DNA of 64,000 nucleotides from Scatophagus argus (taxonomy: Eukaryota; Chordata; Actinopteri; Scatophagidae). A model generated the notes under the pieces. It was not told where the DNA came from and searched no databases. It saw only the letters and a program-made list of their open reading frames with translations. This document shows, piece by piece, positions 12,436 through 23,394 of the stretch (position 1 is the stretch's first letter; the number at the start of each line of letters is the position of its first letter). The position numbers and the translations under genes are program-made. The stretch is from contig NC_058498.1 in the NCBI RefSeq assembly GCF_020382885.2, positions 18,443,001 through 18,507,000 of the forward strand, read 5' to 3'.

Positions 12436-15265
12436 TTGCGCGCATGCATGTGTACCTGCAATAACTTGTTCCTTTGGCCATAAAATGTAAAAGGCTTTGT
12501 TTTGCAAAGGGATGCTAAGGAGCAACTATTTTGTTCTGCAGACAGGATTGGGGACAGAGAGACATGTAATTTAGAGCCTTACTTCCTGTCAGAGACTCAT
12601 AAAAAGAGATGATAACATACTCATGGAGATGTTCCTGTCACAAAACTCTCAACAAGGCTGCTTATGTGTGTGTGCCTGTAAGCATGCTCATCAGTCAAAC
12701 TCCTCTCCTCTCTGTCTGCATTCAAAGAAGCATATTGTCTTTTCTTATCTGTGCATCTGTGCAGAAGGAGTGGAAGGAGGGTTGCATTTAAGTCTGCTGT
12801 TGCCTCTTTGCCTTTAAGCAGTGATTTATATTCACCTCTCAACTCTAACAGAACAGACAGAGACTGAGTATTACTGAGTGATGAATGATGCTATTGATGG
12901 AGAAGCTGGGGTCATCTCAGACTTGGACAGTCATGAACTACAGGTGACACATTAGAGGAAAACAAAATGAGTGGAGAAACATGAAAGGTACAGATGTTTC
13001 TATACGGAGCTCACATAGTCACTGACTGGTTTGATGAGTAAGAACATCATGTGAATCATTTGCTATTGCCCATGGAAAAGCACAGTGTTAGAAAACACGC
13101 TCGACCAATATTATTAAAAGACCAAATATGGAGGTATCTTTGGAAAGAATGGTGATCCACCCAAGTGCTAACCACAACACCACCTACCCGTGATGCACTT
13201 CAAAGTTGTCACCATCTTTTTTGTCACCCCTTTTACAAAAACTGCCTTTTGAAAATAAATTTTAAACCCAAAGTGAGTTTTTTGTCCATTTCAGTTAACC
13301 AAAACAGTGAGCTGAAAGTTACTAAGAGGGGAACTGCATAATCAGGCCTCTGTGGATTCTATGAGCAACACTTTCACGTACAAGCAGAAATGTTAATCTG
13401 TTAAAAGATAAGATAAGATTTAAGATTTAAATATACAAATATCGATTATAGCGGACTTAAATGGGTTATCCTCGTGACTGTAGTAGTTTGGTATGCATAG
13501 TTCATAGAAAAATAAAACATGAGAGGCATTTGGTTGTTACAGCATCCAGCAGAACAAGACAGTGCAAAAAGTACAGAAAAGATATAAAAGAAGATGCTTA
13601 AGTGTAAGTAGAATAATGCATGTCAAAATATAAATATGTACAAGTGCAAGCACAAGCTATTCAACCAGTAATGAGGCTACTTGTGACTAGATTGTTATTT
13701 GCCATCTACATTAAAATGTTAAGCACTATGAGCTGCCAAAAACGTTGTGGTGGTACTGGTACATAGCACTATTCGAAGTGGTACAGTATAAGTTGCACAG
13801 TATAAGTATTGTTTCTGCTGTATTAGCAGCTCCCAGCAGAGTAGTAACCACAGTGAACGCAATAAAACAAAGACCTCTATTTAAAAAGGCCTCTGTTTGC
13901 TGTTAAAATGCTGGAGCAGTGATCTGTAGCTTTTGCCCATAGTGTTCTGTAAGAGGTATCAAGTGGATTTTAGTTGCTGTTTTGGAATATATAAAAAAAC
14001 CAACCCTGTATCCATTATACCCCACAGTGCCTGATTTTCAGTACCCCGACATGAGAAACCCTGGCTCTGTATAGACGAGCTGGAGCAGCCCTCAGCTCCT
14101 CTGACAGCTTAGTTACAAAGGCTCACTGTGCTAGAGTGGCACTGAGAAAGGCTCCCTGGCAGCGACTCTGAGACTTAAACGCTGGGCAACACTTCAGAAG
14201 GATGAAGATTTTTTTTGTCTGCTATTGACCTCCTTCCACCTTGTTTCCTCTTTGCTTTTTTTGCTGACTGCCTCCCCGTGTCTCACTGTCCATATTTGTC
14301 AATAAAATACATTCTCATAGATGGATGTCTTTGTCAGACTGAATGACTCAAACTGTCTTTCCCCATCTTTCTCTTTTGATTTCCCTCTCCTCTCTCACTA
14401 TTAGATTATCACTTTCCAAAATAGCTTGCCCTTTTGCACAGCAATCCAATGGCAGCATTGTTTTTCAAAAGGGAGAGTGAACGAAGGAGAGTCTCAGACA
14501 TTGTCCTGCCCTTTTTGCACAAGTTTTTGCATCAAATCCCATAACAACATGGCTGTGATGTCATGATTGCAAGACAGCTGGACTGAGATCAGGTGGAAGC
14601 ACGGCACTAATCCCACTGTAAGGGGCCTAAATGGCACCCTCTAAGTAGGAGCAGGGAGGAGGGATAAAGTACTGGGTGCAGGTGAAAAGAGGGCAGACAG
14701 AAAGAGTCAGGCAGCAGGGCATTATAGCTGTATTATTTTTAAGCGGTTTGTATCAAATCGCATTTCCATTTTTGTGTAAGCTCATGGGATATCTGTGACA
14801 TTTCACAGGATTTATGATACTCTATTTCAGTTCAGTAAATCAGGAGTAAAGACAGCAAGCCAAAGAATGTCTTGGCCTGAGCCTAATCACTTTATTCCTG
14901 CTTGTGACTGCGTCACTCCAGTCCCAAACACCCTTAGACAAATATTGTACCGCAACAATAATTAATAGGACTGAGGCCTTTGAGAGAGCTATAAATACAC
15001 AGGGTTTCTCAAACAAGTCACATTTTTGGACCATTCTTGCACCTGCTGCCATTGAATCAGGTAGGCTTGTCCTTAATCCATGAACAAACAGCAAATATTT
15101 GACTTTCAGTTTGCTATTCAGTGTCACAGATAAGCTGAGATGCCACAAGTGAGGTGACTCCCACTCTCCAGATTGCAACTCTGAAGTGTTTTTGTTCCTA
15201 CCTCTTTAGGGGACATGTGTTGTTCTGTTGTGAGAGGATATGGTTGTATGTGAAAGCACTATTTC

Positions 15266-15995
15266 AACAATTTGGGAAAAATGCTTATTTGTCAACCTTT
15301 TGGTGAAAGTTTGATGAGAAGATCAGTATCATTTGGACAGCTCTGTCCAAAGACAACTAAAACTCCCCTGCCAGCACCTCTAATGGAGTGAATAACGTGT
15401 ACAACATTGCCTCCACTTCTCACTGATCAAGGTGTGTCAATGCTTGCAAGTTAGCAAGTAGCTTGATCATTAGCAAACATTGTGTAAATAAGCAACCCTC
15501 ACTTTCAGCCACAACATGATGTAGAACTTGAAGTAGAACTTTGGTTTTGTTTGTATCTGTAATCATGGAAACCAGGGAAACATAAAAGAGTGATCCCAGA
15601 AAAAATACAATAATGAACAGCTGATGATTGAATTTCCTGTCCTACCACTGCATTGCTTTTTTGTTAGTTTCTCTGCAAAATACTATGGCAAATTTCATTA
15701 CCTATATTTTTATATTTTTGTTTATGCTGCCTTCAGTGAGTCTTTACTGTAAAGCTGCAATAACTAACACATTATGTCATGTTTATTTATTTTGTACCAA
15801 AACTTAAGTGTAGACTTAAAACTCAAGCGTGAGGGGTTAGAAGTTGTATGCCAGTCTGTTTCCAGTATTAATGCCAAGCTAAGCTAACTATCTGCTGACT
15901 CCAGCTTCATATTTAGTGTACAGACATGAGAGTGGTGTCAGTCTTCCCATCTAACAAGAAAGCAAGTAAGCACCATTTGCCAAAATGTTCAACTG
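15266..15995 (+). repeat. Diverged teleost dispersed repeat (split copy)
   Basis: Starts with 'tttgggaaaaatgcttattt' and later carries 'ccagcacctctaatgga'. After an unrelated stretch it continues with 'gccaagctaagctaacta', 'cttcatatttagtgtacaga' and 'catgagagtggtgtcagtct'. The same ordered phrases recur at about 18.5, 20.3 and 50.5 kb, which shows a dispersed family. The middle may be an insertion, or the two halves may be separate copies. No coding capacity is seen; it is probably a short non-autonomous element. Confidence 0.5.
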
Positions 15996-17364
15996 TTGAT
16001 TTAAACCATGAAAACTGTTTAGCAATGCTTATAATTTTTTTCCACATCTATAAAGAAAAGTTAGCATTCATAGTTGTTGCTATTCTTGCATCAGAATCAG
16101 ATCTGGAGTCTTTTATCATTTTTATATGTGAAATACAATAGAATATCAGATTGAAGAACATTTTGAGTTTGCAAAGTGTGTTTGCAACCATGTCACAAAG
16201 TTTGTGCTCAGCTTCTCCTTCAGGTGGGATACACCCACACCCATGCAGTTACCAGTAAAGGGCAGATCCTGACCCTTGATCCCCTAAAGTTTCGGGTCAG
16301 ACTGGAGGTGATAAGCAGCCACCCTCAGCAGCTTCATGTTTGGCATGTTAGCGACAGAGTTGATCTCAGCATCATGGCCAGTGGGTCAGTCCAAGGTGTG
16401 AAGCCACTGACCCAATGTCTAAGCTGTTTCCCTTTGTATTTTTTGTTCCCTACAGACAACTGTGGCCATTTGTTGGACCCCAAACACAAAAATCAAAGTC
16501 GCACCAACTCATTCTCACCCCACATTTCCTCCTCCTCAAATCCTTTGCCCTACCTATACATAAATAAACACGTGTACAGGCAGTCGACTCACCTTTACTC
16601 CCGACCAGCCCCTACTTAAATAAACATGCAGGGGGAAGCAAGGGGTTAATAGGGCCAAGTTTAGGGAAAAGAAGGTGAAGGGAGGAGCAACTGAGGCACT
16701 GGAAGGAGGGGTGAAGGTGAGGGAGACCCAAGGGAGCTCATTACACTCAGACAGAGGAGACATTAACTCACATACACACACTTTGACACACACCTCCAAA
16801 TTTTTTTTTTAACTCACACACAGAGACTTATTACTCTCCATGTGTAACATGTGCTGGCTTAAAGCCCCATTAACACACAAAGTTTTATAAGCATACTTAT
16901 TGAAAGCAGTAACCCAGAAAACTCACTGAATCCTGGTGAGGTGAAGCCCGCAAGCTACATTATAACATGAGAAATTAATATAAGTCTGCTCTCCATGATA
17001 TTAAACTGTGCGTTGCAAAGACTTGGTGTCGTATATCTGTTATTTTAAAGTTTCGATTTTGTCTAAAGTTTAAAGAACTTTAATATCCTAAAGGTACTCA
17101 GATGTTTTTCTTTATTATGAAACATTTTTTTCAGGAACAGACAGGTACATGTGAGCTGCAATAAAAAATATCACTGTGTTCTTTCTGTCTCTCCCTGCCT
17201 CTCCCTCTCTTTCTGTTAGCTTGGCAGTGTTTATTTACAAGTGCTTGTTTTATGATCATCGCTTTAATTGATAGTTAACCATGGCTCTGCTCTCCCACTG
17301 TTGGATGAACATAAACAAGTACTAAAGCAAAACATGTGTTACTCTCTCAGCTCCGTGTGAGAGA

Positions 17365-17365
<1 letters not shown>

Positions 17366-17395
<30 letters not shown>
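17366..17395 (+). repeat. (GT)n microsatellite
   Basis: About 15 uninterrupted GT units in non-coding DNA. Confidence 0.95.
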
Positions 17396-17396
<1 letters not shown>

Positions 17397-18472
17397 ACGC
17401 ACATGACCCAGGGTGTGAGAGCCAGGAAAGCCAGACTGGTTTCATTATGCTCCAAACTAACCCATTATGGTAAGGGAAAAATTATCCAAACTCTAAACAG
17501 TTGCTACGGCAACGTCATGTCACCTCTCTCTTTTCTTCAGTCGGACTCCTTCTCCTCGTTCACTCTCTTCCAGTGTCTTCTCATTCCTCACCTCCAGGGC
17601 CTCCACCCATTCCCTGCCCCTTCCTCCTCTACTCTCTTTTCTACATCACACTCAACACACACAAAAGCACAAAACTGCCACGCATGCATACACACACACA
17701 CACACACAAACGTGGCACTCTCCTTCTCTCTTTTTCCCGCAGAAACTGAGTTTCACAGGCACCTTTCCCCTGCCCTCTCACACTGTCTGCCCTCGGCTTT
17801 AAGAAAAATAAACCAGTGGAAAGGAACACAGAGGGTATAAAAAACACAAGGCAGGGTCTCTGTCTTTTTCCTCTTTGCTTTATTTTGTCCGAAGATTCTT
17901 GTTCCATGCAAGTTTTTGGTTTGTCCGCTTCCTTTTCTGTAAAGTCCAAGTCAAGCACTTGTGTATGATATAACTGCACGAGTGTTTGAATCAGGTCCTG
18001 CTGATGGTCATTTTCAACCAGGTCAACATGGTTGTTATTATTGGGATAGAATACTGGTTTCATGAGATCTTTGATATTGGAAACATGTCTTCCCTAGAAA
18101 AGAACAGAAATGAGACTTGAGTAAATGAGTAAATCATTTTGGTCTGCTTTTCCTATATTTAATACCCTTACCCTTACCCTCACTGATGCGAACTCATGAT
18201 GTGGAGCCAAACTTCAACTCATAGCACATTATTTTAAATCCTAAAATTTCCAGAGAGGCAAAGTATGCTTGTATGACTGAATTTTGGAAAAATGTAAAAT
18301 GAAATGCATGAATCAGCCACAATATTTTTCATTTTGGATTGAACAGAGCAGCATTTCACTCTGTGTAAACATCATGTATAGCTCCAACGAAGAGCTGAAA
18401 CAAGCACAGAATATGTGATACTGTCAGACAGTGTGATTTAAGATGGCTTTTCCAACCATACGGTAATAGACA

Positions 18473-18745
18473 TTTGGGAAATATACTTGTTTACATCAGG
18501 TCTGAACATTAAATATGCGGCTTTGCTATGAATAAAGACAAGAAAGAGGGAAACAACTAGCCTGGCTTGCAAATAACAGAATGTCTAAAACTCACTATTT
18601 AACACATTGCATCACATTTATTAAATCCGTACAGTGACTTCCTGGAGTCAAAAATTAGATAAAAGGATAGAATATATTAATTACTGAGTTTTAGAGGTGC
18701 TGGTAGGTGGATTTTATTACCCTCAGACAAAGCCCAATTAGGTGT
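18473..18745 (+). repeat. Teleost dispersed repeat with inverted outer parts
   Basis: Begins with 'tttgggaaatatacttgttt', includes 'gggaaacaactagcctggct' and 'tgacttcctggagtc', and ends with the reverse complement of the 'cctaccagcacctctaaa' phrase seen forward in the 15.3 kb copy. It belongs to the same family as the copies at 15.3, 20.3 and 50.5 kb. The opposite orientation of the phrases inside one block suggests either a fold-back structure or two nested copies. Confidence 0.5.
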
Positions 18746-19033
18746 TTCCTCATTTCTTTATGCTAAGTCTCAAATTATTCTTTCAAAGTTACCCAAGACA
18801 AAGAATGAGGGAAACTGTAAGTTAAAGGGTTAAAGTATAAATATCCCTTAAGAATACCAAGTGTGGCTAAAAGAACCTAAAACACACCCACACACACACG
18901 CTGAAAACATTATTAATGACTTAAAGTGGTCTAGTAGTGCTGTGCTTTGTGGCAGGTCTGGTGGTCTGTGATCCTTATTGGCTTGTGTTTGATGTCTTCT
19001 CTTAATGGTAAAGTCCCCTACGTTATGATCACG

Positions 19034-19037
19034 CACA

Positions 19038-19071
<34 letters not shown>
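19034..19071 (+). repeat. (CA)n microsatellite
   Basis: About 38 bases of CA with one TA interruption near the left end. Confidence 0.95.
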
Positions 19072-19456
19072 GACGCACTTTATTATGAGAGCAGCCATTT
19101 GCCTTGTCGCCGTGATAAAGCTCTTGGCGCTCCACTGAGGTTGTTTTAAAGCCCAGACACCCTTAGCCATTACTCAGGTGATACGCCAGCAGCTGGTGAT
19201 CAATGTGTCTCTAATAGAGAGAATGGGGGGGAGAAAAAAGCGAGAGAAAGACAGCAATATTGATAGAGAGAGATAAAGATAAGCACAGAGAGTGATTGCA
19301 CTTTTACCTTCTCATTCATCATTAATTGGCCCTAACCTGCTCAACAGTAATAGCCTGTCTGGATGCTGTATTTATGAGGTGCCATCAAAACAATGGCATT
19401 TATCTAGGCACTCAGATCATACACTTTCATCACTTTTATCATTATGTCTTCGCCTC

Positions 19457-19482
19457 TGTGTGTGTGTGTGTGTGTGTGTGTG
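19457..19482 (+). repeat. (GT)n microsatellite
   Basis: About 13 GT units in non-coding DNA. Confidence 0.95.
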
Positions 19483-20273
19483 AATCTGCTGAAAGGCTCA
19501 CTGACCCATGCTTTAGCAGAAGTGAGGAAAGCTCAGGGGTGAGTGCTGACTGCAAGGTGGTGAACGCTCCTTAAAGTTCAGCCAAATCCTGAGGTCAACA
19601 CACATGTTTCTGTTTGTCTGACTGACCTTCAGTCTGCTCATCTGTCTTACCGTCTATCAGTGCTTCTATCTTAGTCGTACTTGGTAAATTGTCACACAGA
19701 AAAGCCTGGAGTTTTGCAGGAGTTTCAGATTACAGCTACTGTTGATCGTGAAGAGGATTAAACAGCATCATGAGTGAGGAAGAAACAAAGAGAAGAACTT
19801 GGCTTTGCAGTGTTTTCTCTGTGCATGGGAAAGGGAAGCTGAAGAAACAAAAACTTTGATAACTGGGGCTGTGTGTGTGTGTGTATGTGTGTGTGTGGGA
19901 GATGTGAAGAGTGAGGAGGGTGAAAGTGCCAGGCAATGTAGGAGGGAGAGAAAGAGGGGGGCGCGTCTGGAAAGCATCAAGCCATAGCTCGGCATATGTG
20001 TGAGTATGTGCGCATGTGTGTGTTTTGCTGCTCCTCTGGTCCCTGGCTTGTTAACCTACAGGTCACAGGCAGCTTCAATGCTTGGCACACAGCATGGGAA
20101 TAATGACCTCTTCCACAGCAAAGCACATGCTCATGAATAAACACACAGACATAGAAACATACATGCTGCATGTGTTCATGGCATTTTTATACTGTTACCC
20201 CTCTACGTCAAAGGTCCACAACACCTGGGAAGGAATTGTTTTGAGAAATCCACTCATTGGCTTTCTGGCTGCG

Positions 20274-20790
20274 AGTTAGATGAGAAGATTTATATCCATC
20301 ATATCTTTGTTTGTTCAGCTACAGCCAGCAGTCTGTGAGCTTAGCATAAAGACCAGTAACAGAGAAAAAAGCTAACCAGACTCTGTCAAAAGTAACTAAA
20401 TCCACAACACTTTGTTTAAAAAACCCGAGCGTAATAATGACACAAAGGGTTGTAAGTCCACTATTTCTTGGCAGGGGCCTCCAGAGACATAAGGGACTTC
20501 GTGGAGTCTTCTTGTCACTTTGATGCCATACTTACACATACACTTCAGTTTTTGTTTTTTAAACAAAATGTGTTAGTGAGCTTTAGAGATGGCGGTATGC
20601 AAATGTTGTTACATTTTGACAGAGCCAGACTCGCTGTTTTCCCCTGTTTTCAGTCTTACTGCTAAACTAAGCTACCTGGCTCCTGTCCAGCTCTGCATAT
20701 TTAGTAGACAAACATGGCACTGGTATTAATCTTCTAATCTAACCCTCAGCAATAATGGTGGTAAGCAAATTTCCCAGAATGTCAAGCTAT
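20274..20790 (+). repeat. Teleost dispersed repeat (longest copy)
   Basis: Shows, in order, 'gagttagatgagaagattta', 'gcttagcataaagaccagta', 'agctaaccagactctgtcaaa', 'ctaaactaagctacctggct', 'catatttagtagacaaacatg' and 'caaatttcccagaatgtcaa'. These match the phrase order of the shorter copies at 15.3, 18.5 and 50.5 kb. It has no protein-coding capacity, and the ends resemble reverse complements of each other at a coarse level. Confidence 0.55.
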
Positions 20791-22451
20791 TCCTATAAGC
20801 CTTTGAATGTTCACAGTCGTCTTCACTATGTCAGCATAAGAGCTATTAGCATAAAACTCTGGTACGGATCCTCTCATGCTTACTACTTCTCAGGAAAACT
20901 GGACACTTTTTTGTCTCAAAGGAAACATTCTCTGAGATAAGACAAGCTGGTTGGGAGGCCACTTCTTTCAGAGCAATGGGTATGTCTTTGATCAGCAGAT
21001 GTGTGTGTGTGTTACAGAGAACAGTAGAAGGAGAAAGAGAACCAGCAGCTGGTGTGTCGTGTTTTGCCCTGTGAGACCTGGCCCAGGGTGGTGTTGTGTT
21101 ACATGTACTAGTGTTGCTGAGGCGAGGTGGGGTGAGTTGGCTCAATTCCCAAGAAGTGAGGGGTGACAGATGAACAGGAGAGGGGGAGGGGGGATTGGGA
21201 GACGGGTTGGTACTGGGCAATTAAGCCAGCTTCTGACACCCAAAGCGCTTCTCATGCTCTGGCACAAGCTATTGTAGTCTGGAATTTGAGAAATGCATTT
21301 GATCGGTTCGGTGTGTCTGTGTGGGTGTTATTTTGGATGACTCCTGGGGACAAAACAGCCACCAGAGAAGGGAACGAGAGAAGAGACAGAGTAGGTGGAG
21401 GGCAGGGGTTACCTGATGAATACATGAACTTTCATCACACATTTGAGAAGCCAGCATCCAGAGTTTTTGTCTAGAAGAATGCAAGCCCTTCTGTCTATAC
21501 GCAGAAAGTCTGTAGTATAAACAAGAGCCAGAAAATCAAAGAAACAACATAAAAAGTAGAGCATTGTTTCTTTAACTTTTACAGGGCGATTCCGAAGTGA
21601 GCAACTGATTATAAGGGGGAAAAAAAGGAAGAATAACATTCCAGTTCACATTGTGTGGATGTCAGGAGTGAAAAGAAGGAGGGCACAAAGATATTTTATC
21701 TGGCTCTGCACACTCTCTGCCTCCCTCCTCACTCAAAGGGAATCCCATCTTTTCTCTTTGACCTCAGCATTCCTCTGACTCAAGAGTGAACGCAAGGCCA
21801 GTGTGCATGTGCGTGTGTGCGTGAGATCACTGTTCACCTTCAGACTCCTTCAAGTAATTAATACAAGCCCGAGCCATGCAGTTTTGGGGGTTAAATGATT
21901 CGAAAGGGAAACCTACACCTCGGTCCTGGCTTCAGTGTGGCATCTACAGCTGAGGTCGACCTGCTGAGATGAGTTTACTGCAGCTGAAAATCTTTTTCAT
22001 CTGTTTCTGTCAGTGATGTGATGCTTTGTAGTGGATGACCCTGTGTATTTTTATTGAGATAATTATTCTGTTTTTATTCAACTGAACTGAAATAAAGATA
22101 AATGTATTCGTCTCAAAAGCACATGCTTGCCATTCTTAATTCTCTGTGAAAGCCCCTGATGTTTGTGCAATTAACCCTAATATGTTATTCAAACAAGCTA
22201 GCGGTCAGGCTGCTCCAAAGATAAATCTGAGAGGTCTGAGATCTTTATTGGGAGCAGAAAGTACACAAATTCCTGTTGTATTTTTCTCTAATCTTTGCCT
22301 TCAGCTGTTGTTGAAATTACACTTAGAGTGGATATGTCTTTTTTGGAGGAACTGCTAGCTCAGACATCTGAAATGTTGTCTGTTGTATTGTATTATCATG
22401 TGTTTTTATATTACTGTAAAACCTTGTAAGGTAACCAGTAACTGCAGCTAT

Positions 22452-22607
22452 CAGATTAAAGAAGTATTGTGAAAAGTACAGTATTTCCCTATGTGTAATG
22501 TAGCAAAAGTATAAAGTAGCATAAAATTGATATATTCAAAGTACAAGTACCTTAAATGTACTTAAGCACAGGGCCTGGGTAAATGTATGTAATTTTCTAC
22601 CTCTGCA
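22452..22607 (+). repeat. Dispersed repeat with 'agtaca/aagtac' phrases
   Basis: Contains 'gtagcaaaagtataaagtag', 'caaagtacaagtaccttaaa' and 'tgtacttaagcacagggcct'. A related sequence in the opposite orientation lies at about 54.06-54.17 kb. The phrase set is familiar from non-coding teleost DNA; the family name is not assigned. Confidence 0.45.
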
Positions 22608-23198
22608 TCCTCTTGGGCTGTGCAGCTGCTAAGATTCATCTATATAATGGCCTTGACATGAGGCACAGAACAAACAGAACTATCAATTTAAAAGACTAAT
22701 CAATGATACATTAAGACATTTAGACAACGAGGGCATTAGCCTAAAATGCTGAGTGGGCAAAATGATTAACAATGCAGAGTAAAAGTTTTGTAAGCCTCTG
22801 CATACTGGAAAAATCCGCCTGACCAACATTGCTTAAAACAGATTTCAACTAGATGTTGTCAGTCGTCTTTTTGATTCTTGGAAATGTGCATGCCTGTAAA
22901 GTAGCCATTTCAGTCTATGTGGCACCACTCCCTATCACTGCAATTGTTGAGAACAGATGAGATGAGAACAGTGCTGTCAGAGGAAACCATCAATGTGACA
23001 ATCGTAGTGCAAATACTGCCACCTATTGATACAACCATAGTACTACAGCAAAAGCAGAACAGTGAGTTTTATTTCAGGCTACAGAAGGACACCTAGTGGC
23101 ACACCAAGTTGTTACCAGGCTTCCTTTGTTGTGCCTCAATGAACAGTGCGTAAGGACTCAAATAAAAAAGAAAAAAATCAAAGGATGTGTCAAAAGAA

Positions 23199-23204
23199 TT
23201 TATT
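23199..23204 (-). promoter_or_regulatory. prdx6: Poly(A) signal AATAAA of prdx6
   Basis: The plus strand reads TTTATT here, giving AATAAA on the prdx6 strand. It lies about 190 bases past the prdx6 stop codon, a normal 3' UTR length for this gene type. Confidence 0.7.
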
Positions 23205-23394
23205 GAAGGAAGGTAAACAAGGCACTCTATGCTGACTCTATAAATCCTACTGGTTCAATGCGGACTAAATAACAAGTCACCAACCCAGATCAGAACATCT
23301 ATGCTGTTGGTCAGCTCTACGTGTGAATTATCATCCAATGATTTCCAGGTGCAACAGCGGTAAACTAGAGTGGGATATATTCTTTAGTGATTGT

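Larger units (their letters stand above)
12000..23198. other. Non-coding span, right part of the gene-poor interval
   Basis: No recognisable gene. The interval holds GT/CA microsatellites at about 12.4, 17.37, 17.69, 19.03, 19.46 and 19.87 kb and several copies of AT-rich dispersed repeats. Open frames such as 17367-17840 run straight through the microsatellites and code for low-complexity VC or TH repeats, so they are not accepted as genes. The interval ends at the poly(A) signal of the convergent minus-strand gene prdx6. Confidence 0.6.

Noticed and set aside
16176-16619. Plus-strand open frame of 147 codons
   Set aside because: No recognisable domain or splice context, and the C-terminal part is low-complexity Ser/Pro/His. 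Such length is expected by chance in 23 kb of non-coding DNA.
17367-17840. Plus-strand open frame of 157 codons
   Set aside because: Begins inside a (GT)n tract and crosses a (CA)n tract, giving VCVC and THTH repeats; no homologous protein recognised.
18164-18180. Telomere-like CCCTTA repeats
   Set aside because: Only about three units and not the vertebrate CCCTAA motif.
1-23198. Search for the miR-199/miR-214 pair known near FMO genes in mammals (DNM3 locus)
   Set aside because: No sequence matching either mature microRNA was seen when reading the interval.
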